64,000 nucleotides of DNA, from assembly GCF_030685535.1 (NCBI RefSeq), contig NZ_CP131599.1, forward strand, positions 1 to 64,000. The letters run 5' to 3'. The DNA comes from Photobacterium leiognathi. Lineage in GTDB: Bacteria > Pseudomonadota > Gammaproteobacteria > Enterobacterales > Vibrionaceae. The position numbers were made by a program, and so were the translations under genes. Below, piece by piece: positions 29,301 to 38,958 of the stretch (positions are counted from its first letter, which is position 1; every line of letters begins with the position of its first letter). The notes beneath the pieces are model-generated. The model was given only the letters and a program-made list of their open reading frames with translations, ran no database searches and was not told where the DNA came from.

Positions 29301-29564
29301 TACCCAAGTAACTTCAAGATGCAGTGTTCAGCGAGACGACCTTAGTTCTTAGGCGCGGCAACGATTTGTAGATATAGTGGTTCTACATTGAGAATCGTTA
29401 ACAAAGTCTGAGAGCTAAGGACGCTCGCCCTTTGGGAGCGTGTCACTGAGCTGACTTCTTGCGTCAGACAACTTGGAAAGAGCTCGCTATTCCGCTTCGA
29501 TGTCTTCCTTGAATTCAACTCAGTGACCTCGCTCTGAATCAGACATATTGAAGTCGCTTGGGTA
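29301..29564. repeat. 264-bp MITE-like element, copy 2 (inverted)
   Basis: It starts TACCCAAGTAACTTCAAGAT and ends with CGCTTGGGTA, flanked by TA. Across its full length it is the reverse complement of the copy at 1708-1971, with scattered base differences. It lies between the methyltransferase-HNH gene and the M16 protease. Confidence 0.85.
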
Positions 29565-29646
29565 TAGATGTAATCAATGTCCCAGAGAAGCGGTTCTCTT
29601 CGTATAAAGATTAACCGTCGAGGTTTCCATAGTCTCTATTGTAGTG

Positions 29647-29677
29647 ATAACAACTAGCACAAAGTGCTAGTTGTTAT
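29647..29677 (-). terminator. Terminator of the M16 protease gene
   Basis: A perfect 14-bp stem, ATAACAACTAGCAC with GTGCTAGTTGTTAT around AAA, lies 10 bases past the stop codon. Confidence 0.75.
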
Positions 29678-29687
29678 TGAGTGACAA

Positions 29688-32537
29688 TTACTTGGTTAAA
29701 GTAAGAGAGTGAACAGGTAACCCTAAGGTCTTCAATTGCGGTTCTAAACTCTTAGCATCACCGACAACAATAATCTGATAGTCTTTAGGATTAAACCATT
29801 TATGTGCTAACTCATTCATCGTGCTTTTACTGATACTATCAACAATATGATTGCGCTGAGCGACAAAATCTTTAGGTAGATTATAAGTTAGAATATCACC
29901 TAGTAAGGCTGCTTTCTGACTCGGAGTCTCATAACTAAGGGCATCTTGCTGACCAACCGCTAAGCGCATAAAGTTAACCTCTTTATCGGTTACCCCTGAT
30001 GTACTCATTTTCTTAAGTTCAGCTAAGAATTCTTTAATCGAAGCAACAGTAGCATTTGCGCGAACTTGAGCGTAATACACGCCGAGCCCTACCTCTTTAC
30101 CACCACTGAAGTAACCGCCAGCCCCATAGGTATAGCCTTTATCTTCACGTAAATTCATGTTAATTCGACTATTAAAGTTACCCGCTAAATTAAAGTTCGC
30201 TAACTGAGTTTTAAATAGCTCACCCGTTGCATCAAATGGCATCCCTTGACGCGCTAAACGGATCTCCGTTTGTGGAGCATCAGTCTTATTCACTAACCAA
30301 ATTGCTTGCTGCTTTAATACAGGTAGAACTTGTGGCGTAATACTTGGTGCTGGTGCCCCTTGCCATTGACCAATAGGCGCTAATGCTTTCGTTAATTGAG
30401 ACTGGGTAATATCTCCTACAACAACCGCATCAGCACCGTTTGGCGTGTAATAACGCTGGTAGAAATCTTTCACATCTTGCAGCGTAATATTACTCAATGT
30501 TTTCTTGGTACCACCTTCTGGACGACTAAATACCGTCCCTTTAAATAATACTTCTCGGGTTGCTTGGCTTGCTAACCAATCAACATTTTGGTGCGCATAA
30601 ACAATACCTTCAATCATCTGCTTTTTAAGGCGGTTAAAATCACTTTCTTTAAACGCTGGATGGAATAAACGCTGCTCTAATAACGCCATAGTTTCAGGTA
30701 AGTTTTTGGTTAATGTGCTTAGTGATATTGTTGTGCCATAAAGCCCTGCATGAACAGAAATACTGCTACCTAGCGTCTCTAACTTAGAAGCTATTTCTTC
30801 AGCAGTAAACTTCTCTGAACCTTCATTCATCATGGCTGCGGTTAGCTCAGCTAAGCCTTCTTTACTCGCAGGATCTAAACGATGTCCAGCTGGTACTGTT
30901 AACTGCAAGCTAATGGTTGGGGTTTCTTGATACTGAGTACCAATCACTTTGATCCCGTTCGCCAAGCTAAACTCATATAGTGTTGGCATTACCGCTTTAA
31001 CAGGTTTTGAAGCCTTCGGCATTACTGAACGATCAAAGTTGTCTTTGACGGTGCGATACGCCAGATCTTTATCTTCAATCTTGGGATTTTTCGGTAACAC
31101 ACGAGGGGCTGGCGTATAGTTAGGTTTTGCCGCCTGCAGCTGTAATTCACCATGTGGAACAACACTTACCGTAACACTAGGATGCTGATAAATATACTGA
31201 TTATAAGCCTGCATAACGCTTTGCGTGTTCACTTTATCAATGTTCGCTAGATCCGTTGAAATATAGTTCGGGTTACCAAATAATGTCTGATAAGCCGCTA
31301 GTTGTGAGACTTTACTGTCGACACTTTGTAAGCCATAAATCATACTCGCTTCAACCGAACCTTTAATTTGATCCAGTTGTGCTTTTTTGATCCCTTGTTG
31401 TTCAATACCATTAATTACTGACATTACTTCTTTACGTAATGTATCTAGGTGACCTTTGCCACCACTTGGTGCCCTCGCATACACATACATGGTACAAGCA
31501 AGCTCTGCACAATCTTGAAAGGCCTCTGCATCAACAGCTTTACCTGTCTTCACCAGTTTTTGATAGAGCAAGCTATTAGTACCGTTACCAATCACTTGGC
31601 CTAAAATATCTAGTGATGGTTGTACCGTTGCACCTAAATACGCTGTCGGCCATCCCATAACTAACATAGGTTGCTCAATATCATCTTGCAATGTAATGTA
31701 ACGATCAGACGGCAATGTCACAGGCTGCTTCGGTGCATTCTTCACTTCAGGACCACGCGGAATAGAGCCAAAGTATTTATTTACCCACTCTAATGTCTGC
31801 GCTTTATTAATATCACCACCAATGGTCAACGTAGCATTATTAGGTCCATACCAACGAAGGAAAAAGGCTTTTAGATCGTCCACATCAACACGATCTAAAT
31901 CTTCCACATAACCGATGGGTTGCCATGAATATGGATGGCTACGTGGATATAGGGCTTCATCCATTCTTTCATCAACCAAACCATACGGACGGTTTTCAAC
32001 ACTTTGTGCACGCTCGTTTTTCACCGTATCACGCTGAATTTCGAACTTACGCTGTGATACTGCATCCAGTAAGAACCCCATACGATCGGACTCTAACCAC
32101 AAGACTTTTTCTAGCTGATTCGCAGGTATCGTTTCATAGTAATTTGTAAAATCACGGCCTGTACTACCATTTAGATCACCACCCGCTTCAGTGATCAATT
32201 TAAAATGCTGTTGATCACCAACGTGCTTAGATCCTTGGAACATCATATGCTCAAAAAAGTGAGCAAAACCTGACTTGCCTTGTTGCTCGTGTGCTGAGCC
32301 CACATGGTAAGTCACATCCACACTCACTAACGGATCAGAATGATCCGGCGATAAAATAACAGTCAAACCATTAGCTAAACGGTATTTGCTATAAGGGATC
32401 ATAACTTCACCCTTCACCGCTTTGACTTGCTCGACAAACGTCACTCCTTTCGGTAACGCTTGCGTTGATGACGACTCTACAAATTGACTATAGCTCGCTA
32501 GTGACAGCAAAACACCACTCAGGATCCATTTTTGCAT
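29688..32537 (-). CDS. Exported M16-family zinc metalloprotease (two-domain)
   Basis: A 949-residue pitrilysin-type protease with a signal peptide (KWILSGVLLSLASYSQF). The N-terminal half carries the inverted zinc motif in GFAHFFEHMMFQGSKH near residue 95, with a further Glu in VKNERAQSVENRPYG. The second half (from about 510) is the M16 partner domain lacking the zinc motif but holding the structural NFNSRINMNLREDKGYTYG. Such periplasmic M16 proteases clear small peptides. It is a single gene with its own terminator. Confidence 0.92.
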   Translation of the reverse strand: MQKWILSGVLLSLASYSQFVESSSTQALPKGVTFVEQVKAVKGEVMIPYSKYRLANGLTVILSPDHSDPLVSVDVTYHVGSAHEQQGKSGFAHFFEHMMFQGSKHVGDQQHFKLITEAGGDLNGSTGRDFTNYYETIPANQLEKVLWLESDRMGFLLDAVSQRKFEIQRDTVKNERAQSVENRPYGLVDERMDEALYPRSHPYSWQPIGYVEDLDRVDVDDLKAFFLRWYGPNNATLTIGGDINKAQTLEWVNKYFGSIPRGPEVKNAPKQPVTLPSDRYITLQDDIEQPMLVMGWPTAYLGATVQPSLDILGQVIGNGTNSLLYQKLVKTGKAVDAEAFQDCAELACTMYVYARAPSGGKGHLDTLRKEVMSVINGIEQQGIKKAQLDQIKGSVEASMIYGLQSVDSKVSQLAAYQTLFGNPNYISTDLANIDKVNTQSVMQAYNQYIYQHPSVTVSVVPHGELQLQAAKPNYTPAPRVLPKNPKIEDKDLAYRTVKDNFDRSVMPKASKPVKAVMPTLYEFSLANGIKVIGTQYQETPTISLQLTVPAGHRLDPASKEGLAELTAAMMNEGSEKFTAEEIASKLETLGSSISVHAGLYGTTISLSTLTKNLPETMALLEQRLFHPAFKESDFNRLKKQMIEGIVYAHQNVDWLASQATREVLFKGTVFSRPEGGTKKTLSNITLQDVKDFYQRYYTPNGADAVVVGDITQSQLTKALAPIGQWQGAPAPSITPQVLPVLKQQAIWLVNKTDAPQTEIRLARQGMPFDATGELFKTQLANFNLAGNFNSRINMNLREDKGYTYGAGGYFSGGKEVGLGVYYAQVRANATVASIKEFLAELKKMSTSGVTDKEVNFMRLAVGQQDALSYETPSQKAALLGDILTYNLPKDFVAQRNHIVDSISKSTMNELAHKWFNPKDYQIIVVGDAKSLEPQLKTLGLPVHSLTLTK

Positions 32538-32782
32538 TCTCGAATTCCTTAAAACGGTAATGATGGAAAAGTCTCGGTACTACTGAAGCTAATGCGATAT
32601 AACGTGATGTTTTTCAAATAAATATAATTACAGTACACCACCAAAATCACATTCATAACTAACGGCCAAACATAAAGAACTCCTATAATTGACATTCAGC
32701 ACAACAGTAAAACCTAGTACTGTATTTTTTAAACCACAATAAAACTTTATGACTTTCTTTTATCAGGAAGTAGGTGAAAAAA

Positions 32783-32924
32783 ATGTCGAAAATAGTAATT
32801 CTGAGTCCAGAAAAACGAAACAACAACACGAGTTGATCTTGATGTGATTGAACAGCTTTGCGATTACTTAGATATTACGGTAGGTGAGTTGTTTGAAATC
32901 CAGAAAGACAGCAAAACTGATTAG
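32783..32924 (+). pseudogene. Fragment of an XRE-type regulator
   Basis: The frame ending at 32924 reads VDLDVIEQLCDYLDITVGEL and FEIQKDSKTD, which is the end of a short Cro/CI-type helix-turn-helix protein. The ATG at 32783 opens a different frame that stops early, so the DNA-binding helices are lost. It lies next to a truncated tRNA-Gly, which suggests debris of an integrated element. Confidence 0.5.
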
Positions 32925-33033
32925 ATTATCTAATAACGACAGTGCTAACCGATGAGATAATGATTAAAGCCTACGAAAAATGGTGGTCACCGTTTGGTCA
33001 CCGAGGATTTTTTTAGTGATTTTTTACAGACGT

Positions 33034-33062
33034 AAAAAAACCCGCAATTGCTTGCGGGCTTT
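33034..33062 (-). terminator. Terminator of tRNA-Asn
   Basis: CCCGCAATTGCTTGCGGG forms a hairpin, followed on the minus strand by a run of seven T just past the tRNA-Asn gene. Confidence 0.8.
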
Positions 33063-33068
33063 TCTATT

Positions 33069-33144
33069 TGGCTCCTCCTGCTGGACTTGAACCAGCGACA
33101 TACGGATTAACAGTCCGCCGTTCTACCGACTGAACTAAGGAGGA
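33069..33144 (-). tRNA. tRNA-Asn (anticodon GTT)
   Basis: A 76-base gene, complete with encoded CCA end. On the minus strand the acceptor TCCTCCT pairs with AGGAGGA, the D-loop is intact, the anticodon loop is CTGTTAA and the T arm carries GTTCAAGTC. It is followed by a strong terminator. Confidence 0.95.
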
Positions 33145-33150
33145 ATTGTT

Positions 33151-33194
<44 letters not shown>

Positions 33195-34539
33195 ACTTAA
33201 ACCCACCCGTAATTTAATTAGAAAAAAGAGAAAGTGAAAAGTTAAGTTTTTTAATTTCAGTATATTACAAACACCACATTTGTATAACCTTTAGCCGTTT
33301 TTTAAGCAATTAGACCACTTACGATCGCATTTTGGTCACCAATTTATGTGTATCTTTTACACATAAATTTCACTTCTATTGTTTCTTTTGATAGAAAAAT
33401 CATTATAAAAGCTAATTAATAAAACAGTCTGACTAACTTAAAACACTTAAGAAAGTAAGTTAATTTTTCACATCTCGATTTGGATAAATCTAGCTTTTCC
33501 TCAATCCCATACGGCACAACTGACGAAAGTCTTTCGGGCTCACATCAGTATGACGCTTGAAAAATTTAGTCATATTCGTTGCTTCATTAAAGCCAAGTTG
33601 TTCAGTTATATCTGTGATTGAATATTGGCTAAAAGCTAACTGAAGTTTTGCTTCAATCAAAGCTCGTTCATCCAGCAATTCTTTAACACTTATCCCTGCG
33701 TTATCTTTCGCTAACTTATCTACCTGTTTAACACTTTTCCCAATAGACAAGGCAATCTCTGCGACTGAAAGGCGTTGACGAAAGTGTTCATCGGTGTAAC
33801 TTTTTAAACGGTAGAAATCACTAACACCTAACTGCACTTGTTTGGCATTAGCCTTATAGATAGGTACGATGGTTTTTAGCAATACGCTACGGAGTAAACT
33901 GCGAATGATTTCTGTGCGAAATTCAAATTCAGAATAGAACTCTTGCACCATAACTCGAAACAGAGCGTCGATATCATCGGTGATATTGTAGATGCAAAGT
34001 AGAGACTAACGACTGATCACAGATAAACGCTTTCTCTTCATACTCAGCCGCTAACTCAAATTTGCTGTCTTGATAATGTAGACCCGCCAAATTTTGATAC
34101 CCACCGACGAAGTTTCCATCAATTTAAATACTGCGTTGAAACTGCTCGGCGGCTAAATCGCTGTCACCTTGATAAAAGTAGTTAAATCCAAGGTGGCAAT
34201 ACACCATTGGGCTGTTTTCATTGAGAGAAATAGACTCCTGCAACATTGTTTTAGTCATCTCGTAATCGCCCAATTGCTGATAAACAAAACCACATTTACT
34301 TTTAAATTCATGCTCAGAAAGCAGCGATTTATATAGGTTGGTAACAATCATGGCCAACTGACACATCTGCGCAGCCATTAAGGTTTCAAACAAAAATTTC
34401 AGTTGGGACTCTGTAATTGAAAGTGACTCAAATAACTCACTCATTACTAGAGTAAAACTGTAAGCGCCTCATAAACCCCGCATTCTAATCACCTAACACG
34501 AATAATAAGATCAAGTCTCCAACCATAAGGAGATTTGAA

Positions 34540-34851
34540 ATGGGAAAACGACGCACCAATCAAGAATGGCAAACGCTCATCGAGCAATCTGAATCGAGTT
34601 CATTGTCAACGCATGCATTTTGTAAGCTCAATGAACTCAATCCCTCAACGTTTTATGCTAAGCGCCTGCAACTCAAAAAAGCATCTTTCTCTCAAAGCTT
34701 TGTGCGAGCTGAGGTCGTCGAAAAGACGACGAAGTATCAAGCTCAAATAGCAACCGCTAACATGACTCTTCTTATCAATGATGTTGAACTGAGCATTCCG
34801 CCAGGCACGCCAGCGGCCTACCTGGCAGAGCTTATCGGTGCGTTGTCATGA
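34540..34851 (+). CDS. tnpA: IS66 accessory protein TnpA
   Basis: A 103-residue protein of the IS66 TnpA (orfA) type, with a helix-turn-helix at RRTNQEWQTLIEQSESSSLS and FCKLNELNPSTFYAKRLQL. It ends with the IS66-typical LSIPPGTPAAYLAELIGAL. Its stop overlaps the tnpB start by 4 bases. It looks intact. Confidence 0.88.
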   Translation: MGKRRTNQEWQTLIEQSESSSLSTHAFCKLNELNPSTFYAKRLQLKKASFSQSFVRAEVVEKTTKYQAQIATANMTLLINDVELSIPPGTPAAYLAELIGALS

Positions 34852-35201
34852 AACGCATGCTCAGCGCCCCAGAGATTTACTTATATCGTGAAAGCGTCGA
34901 TTTTAGAAAGTCCATCAACGACCTTGCTGCGATTATCGAAAGTGACACCAACTTACCTTTAGGAAGTGGTGCGCTGTTCCTGTTCACCAACAAACAGCGT
35001 GACAAAATCAAAGTGCTGTACTGGGATAAAACAGGCTTTGCGCTTTGGTATAAGCGCCTTGAAAAAGCCAAGTATAAATGACCATCAAAAGAGAAAAATG
35101 AGGTGTTTAGCTTAACTCAATTCGAGCTTGATAGACTGCTTGCTGGCTTCACGATTATCGGCCACAAACCCGCTCGAATAAACGATTTTACAATGACTTA
35201 A
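34848..35201 (+). pseudogene. tnpB: IS66 TnpB with an internal stop codon
   Basis: The frame encodes the IS66 Orf2 protein (PEIYLYRESVDFRKSINDLA, LFLFTNKQRDKIKVLYWDKT) but meets TGA at 35079-35081, where TGG (Trp) is usual in KYKWP. The same frame then continues normally (FSLTQFELDRLLAGFTIIG) to the natural stop at 35199, a total of 117 codons. One base change explains the damage. Confidence 0.85.
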
Positions 35202-35260
35202 TCGATAATTTAGCCTTATCCACCAAGCGTTAACGGCACGATTTTAGTATAATAAATGCC

Positions 35261-36777
35261 ATGAAAAAGACGCCAAATATTAACCCTGAAAGCCAAGATG
35301 TTGCCGAGCTACAAGCGATGGTGAAAGCATTGATGGCGTCAGAAATCCAATTGAAACAAGAGCGCCAATCTCTACTTGAACAGCTCAAGCTTGCCTTCGA
35401 CCGTCAGTTCGCTAGACGCTCGGAGGCATTAAAGCCTTGCAATGAATCGCAAGGTGATCTCTTCAACGAAGTGGAATGTGAAGCCGCTAAGGAAGAAGAG
35501 GTTGAAGTGGTCACGACAGCCACTAAAAGGAAGAAACGCGGTAAACGCAAGCCACTTCCAAAGACCTTGCCTCGTGAGGTTATCGAACTCGATTTAGACG
35601 ACCATGAAAAGCAGTGTTCATGCTGTAATCATGAACTTCATAAAATCGGTGAAGACCGCAGTGAAAAGCTGGAGTTTTCACCAGCCGTGCTCAAAGTGCT
35701 GGAAGATGTTCGTCCTAAGTATGCTTGTCGTCAGTGCGAGCAAACTGAAGACAACAGCCGTATCGTTCAAAAGCCAGCGCCGCAAAGTATTATCCCTAAA
35801 AGCTTCGCGACAGAAAGCTTGCTGGCAAATACCAATACGCAATGCCACTTTACCGCCAAGAGTCGTTGTTTACTCAGTCGGGAATCGAGCTATCGCGAAC
35901 CACCATGGCAAGGTGGGTTATCCAAGTCAGTGAAAAGTTCAAACCACTCTATGCCGCCCTAAAAGAGCACTTACTTCAACAAGTTGTGATTCAGGCGGAT
36001 GAAACACCACTCAATGTTCTCAAGGAAGATAAGCAATGCTACATGTGGCTCTACTGCTCGGGCGCAGACTCGCCCGATGCCGCACTTCCTAACGTGAAAA
36101 ATATCGCCTTGTACGATTATCAAAACAGTCGAGCGAGAGCATGCCCTGTTGCCTTCTTAGGGGATTACAGTGGTTATCTGCAAACCGATGGCTATGGGGC
36201 CTATGATGGGCTTCACCAAGTGACCAATGTTGGCTGCTTGGCGCATGCACGTCGCAAGTTCATGGATGCTAAGAAGCTGCAAGGCAAAGGTAAGTCAGGT
36301 AAAGCAGATAAAGCGCTTAGCAAAATCCAGAAGCTCTATGGGATAGAATCGCGCTTAAAAGGTGCGAGTGTCGAAACACGAAAAGCAGAACGTCAACAGT
36401 ATGCTAAGCCGATACTGGATGAGCTGTACGAGTGGATGACGACTCAACGAGTGATAGCATCTAGTCCGCTCGGCAAAGCGATAAAATATACGCTCGGCCA
36501 ATGGCCCAAGCTCATCCGCTATATCGATGACGGTCATTTATTAATCGACAATAATCGCGCTGAACGCGCAATAAAGCCGCTGGTCATTGGCAGGAAGAAC
36601 TGGTTGTTCTCGAACACACCAAATGGTGCTGCGGCGAGCGCGATGCTTTACAGCATCGTGGAAACAGCCAAAGCCAACGGGCTTATCCTCTATGACTACA
36701 TGGTCAAGTGCATGAAAGAGCTCGCGAAAGCTGAGCCTGATATCGATGCGCTCCTACCTTGGAACTTCAAACATTAA
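35261..36777 (+). pseudogene. tnpC: IS66 transposase TnpC, frameshifted
   Basis: The first frame (from 35261) has the leucine-zipper-like start, the basic linker RKKRGKRKPLPKTLPR and the zinc-finger CSCCNHELHKIGED. It loses frame near 35836, after TESLLANT. The second frame supplies the rest: MPLYRQESLFTQSG, the DDE residues in VIQADETPLNVL, LQTDGYGAYDGL and DNNRAERAIKPLVIG. A short deletion between repeated TGGCAA-like sequences would explain the shift. Confidence 0.85.
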
Positions 36778-36994
36778 CAACATCGCCCCGTGGGTTCATG
36801 GGGCGCATACGTAAAACTTTCATGCTCTAACCAGTCGAGTTGATTTTATCTTGTTCACGATCTGCTTGGGCAAATTGGGCACTTAAAAACATCAAACGAT
36901 CGTTAAACTTTGACTCAACGTCTTGTTGTGATGGTAGTGAAAGAAGTTGGTTTTGTAGATATTGATAGAGTTCTAACCATTTAGTGCTGATCAT

Positions 36995-37416
36995 ACATAA
37001 CGTCCGACTTAAATTTCAGCACTAATATTGAGTATTTTATTAATGGTCAAAAGGTTATTTTTACCCCTGAAATGGTAGTTTTTCTCCCTTTACTATCAAA
37101 TATGTTTTTAATCAATTATTAAAATATAATAAGCGCTATATCCATCATCATTTTAAAACTCTCTTATATTCATAGCAAACGCATGTATTTCTTTTTATTA
37201 AAAAAATTAAAAGTGTAGATAGAAGCTAACCTACGTTTTTTGTATTCACACTTAGCTATTAATAATTGGTTAAAATGTATATCGAGGGCTTAGACAGTTA
37301 ACTTCCGTCACTCCCTCCTTTTATTAAAGATACAAATAAGCTAACAGCAGTTAATATACGGTCACAGACAACAATGCCCTTCTATGAAATGAATGCGAAG
37401 GGCATTATATGAATGA
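36995..37416. other. AT-rich gap with a terminator
   Basis: No gene was seen. It holds the promoter of the broken regulator and, at its right end, the terminator of the GTPase operon. Confidence 0.4.
37373..37406 (-). terminator. Terminator of the GTPase operon
   Basis: AATGCCCTTC pairs with GAAGGGCATT across a 14-base loop, 11 bases past the last stop codon of the operon. Confidence 0.6.
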
Positions 37417-38958
37417 TTACAATGTTATCGCATCAAGATCGTTGGCATATTTTTGCAACAAGTGATGCTCTTGTTTTTGTTGCTCATCACTATCGTTAAT
37501 AGCCAGAATTTGATTTTCCAACAGACCTTTTTGAGCATTAAAGAAAGCATCGATCATGTCACTAACAGATTTCGTTAATTCACGGATCACGATATTACAA
37601 ATTTGTTCAACCGCTTGATGAACCTCAATAGCTTGTTGACGCTGAGCTTGATTTTGTTTTTCCTGCTCAGAATGCGCTGAATATGTATCCCAAAAGAATG
37701 TCACAACTTGGATCGCAATTGCAGCTCTACCAGCCCATTGACCTAGTGTTTTTTCCCAACGTCCTTTTAAGCCTGGTATTTTTAGCTTACGCCCCATTAA
37801 CAAGGCTTCTTTTAAATTGCCTTCATTTGAAACAAACTGTCTCATCTGAGATAAGGCGTTATCAACAATAGGATTGGAAACAGACTCTAGATCATGATGT
37901 GTCATCGTCGATTCAGAAGACAGATCAACCAATAAACGGCTGGAAGATTGACCTAATTGATTTTGCACCCACGTTTCCATTTCACTATAAAGCGGTGAAA
38001 ATAGACTTTGCAGACGACTGTCAAACTGAGCTTGGTCAGTAGAGCTCCGTAATATTTGACTAACTTCTGATTTCGATAGCGTAACTTCATGAGAAATATA
38101 ACTGCGAGCTTCTATTTTTAAGGCATTTTGCTGTGCTGTTTGCTGGCGACATTCATCATTAAGAGTACGAAGCTTACCGGAGTCACTTTCAAAATAAGAC
38201 AAGGACTCCAATGCGGGCGTATACCACAAATTGTGGATCAATCCTTTCACTTCTTCTAACAACCGAACTTGGGTTTCCTGCTCTTGTACCCAATCAGAAA
38301 AAGCAGCGATAAAATCAAGGTACCCAGAATGTTCAAGTAATTTATCACTGTGTTTTAAGCGACCTGTCAACGCCGTTTTTACGTTCATTGGATAAATTTG
38401 AATATCTCGAACCTGCTCTTCTGATATGCCATATTGCGAAGCCAATTGGCATAAGATCGTCATAATTTGACGATGAGAGGCTATTTTATCTTCAATGTTA
38501 GTAAGCTGATGATTCAAAACAATAAAAACATGTTTACCTTGCTTTACCATATCAAATAAACGTTCATAAACATCTTTTGCATCTTGATCACCTTCTCGGA
38601 TCACAAACAACATCGCACTGGTACGTTTAATTTGTTCATTCGTTGTATTTTCATGCTCTATTGGTGCGTTAACCCCTGGCGTATCTAATAAGTGATAACC
38701 ATTCCACTCATAGCAATCAATGCTATCTGTTGTTGGAATATCGTTCACCACAGCCGACTCAGTCCCTAAAAGAGCATTTACCAACGTACTCTTACCTGCA
38801 TTATAAGAGCCATAAAGCATCACTTGCAGTGTCTTATCAGCAATACGCTGCTGGATCTCAGATTGAACACGAGTTAATGCGGCAGCATCCATATGTTGAC
38901 TGACAATCGATTTCGATTGCTCAAGGTTTGACAATACATCACAAAAAGCATGATTCAT
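37417..38958 (-). CDS. Dynamin-like GTPase (last gene of a three-GTPase operon)
   Basis: A 513-residue dynamin-family protein. G1 is MLYGSYNAGKSTLVNALLG near residue 43, the switch Thr lies in PTTDSIDCYEW, G3 is LLDTPGVNAP near 92 and VFIVLNHQ near 145 may be G4. A long helical region follows (about 230-510), typical of the stalk, with a hydrophobic stretch GRAAIAIQVVTFFW near 410 that could touch membrane. It overlaps the stop of the preceding GTPase gene by 4 bases. The family remodels membranes or acts in stress and phage defence; the job here is unknown. Confidence 0.82.
   Translation of the reverse strand: MNHAFCDVLSNLEQSKSIVSQHMDAAALTRVQSEIQQRIADKTLQVMLYGSYNAGKSTLVNALLGTESAVVNDIPTTDSIDCYEWNGYHLLDTPGVNAPIEHENTTNEQIKRTSAMLFVIREGDQDAKDVYERLFDMVKQGKHVFIVLNHQLTNIEDKIASHRQIMTILCQLASQYGISEEQVRDIQIYPMNVKTALTGRLKHSDKLLEHSGYLDFIAAFSDWVQEQETQVRLLEEVKGLIHNLWYTPALESLSYFESDSGKLRTLNDECRQQTAQQNALKIEARSYISHEVTLSKSEVSQILRSSTDQAQFDSRLQSLFSPLYSEMETWVQNQLGQSSSRLLVDLSSESTMTHHDLESVSNPIVDNALSQMRQFVSNEGNLKEALLMGRKLKIPGLKGRWEKTLGQWAGRAAIAIQVVTFFWDTYSAHSEQEKQNQAQRQQAIEVHQAVEQICNIVIRELTKSVSDMIDAFFNAQKGLLENQILAINDSDEQQKQEHHLLQKYANDLDAITL

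Larger units (their letters stand above)
34460..36810 (+). mobile_element. IS66-family insertion sequence with perfect 8-bp target duplication
   Basis: The ends are GTAAGCGCCTCATAAACC (left) and, read inward from the right, GTATGCGCCCCATGAACC. The 8 bases GTAAAACT lie immediately outside both ends (34452-34459 and 36811-36818), the duplication length of IS66. It carries tnpA, tnpB and tnpC, but tnpB and tnpC are damaged, so it cannot move on its own. Confidence 0.93.
33490..36994 (-). pseudogene. TPR/AraC-type regulator, broken by IS66 and further mutations
   Basis: The start (ATG at 36994, MISTKWLELYQYL) lies right of the IS66 element. After a frameshift near 36840 the frame runs into the IS, then continues at 34459 as LVMSELFESLSITESQLKFL. 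TPR repeats follow (YQQLGDYEMTKTMLQESISL, YCHLGFNYFYQGDSDLAAEQ). An in-frame stop at about 34123, then a second frame change near 33995, precede the C-terminal AraC helix-turn-helix: LSVAEIALSIGKSVKQVDKL and ITDITEQLGFNEATNMTKFF. Removing IS66 and the errors gives about 400 residues. The gene is dead. Confidence 0.7.

Noticed and set aside
29117..29317. A 66-codon minus-strand frame overlapping the MITE end
   Set aside because: It reads out of the repeat element, has no ribosome site, and shows no known motif.
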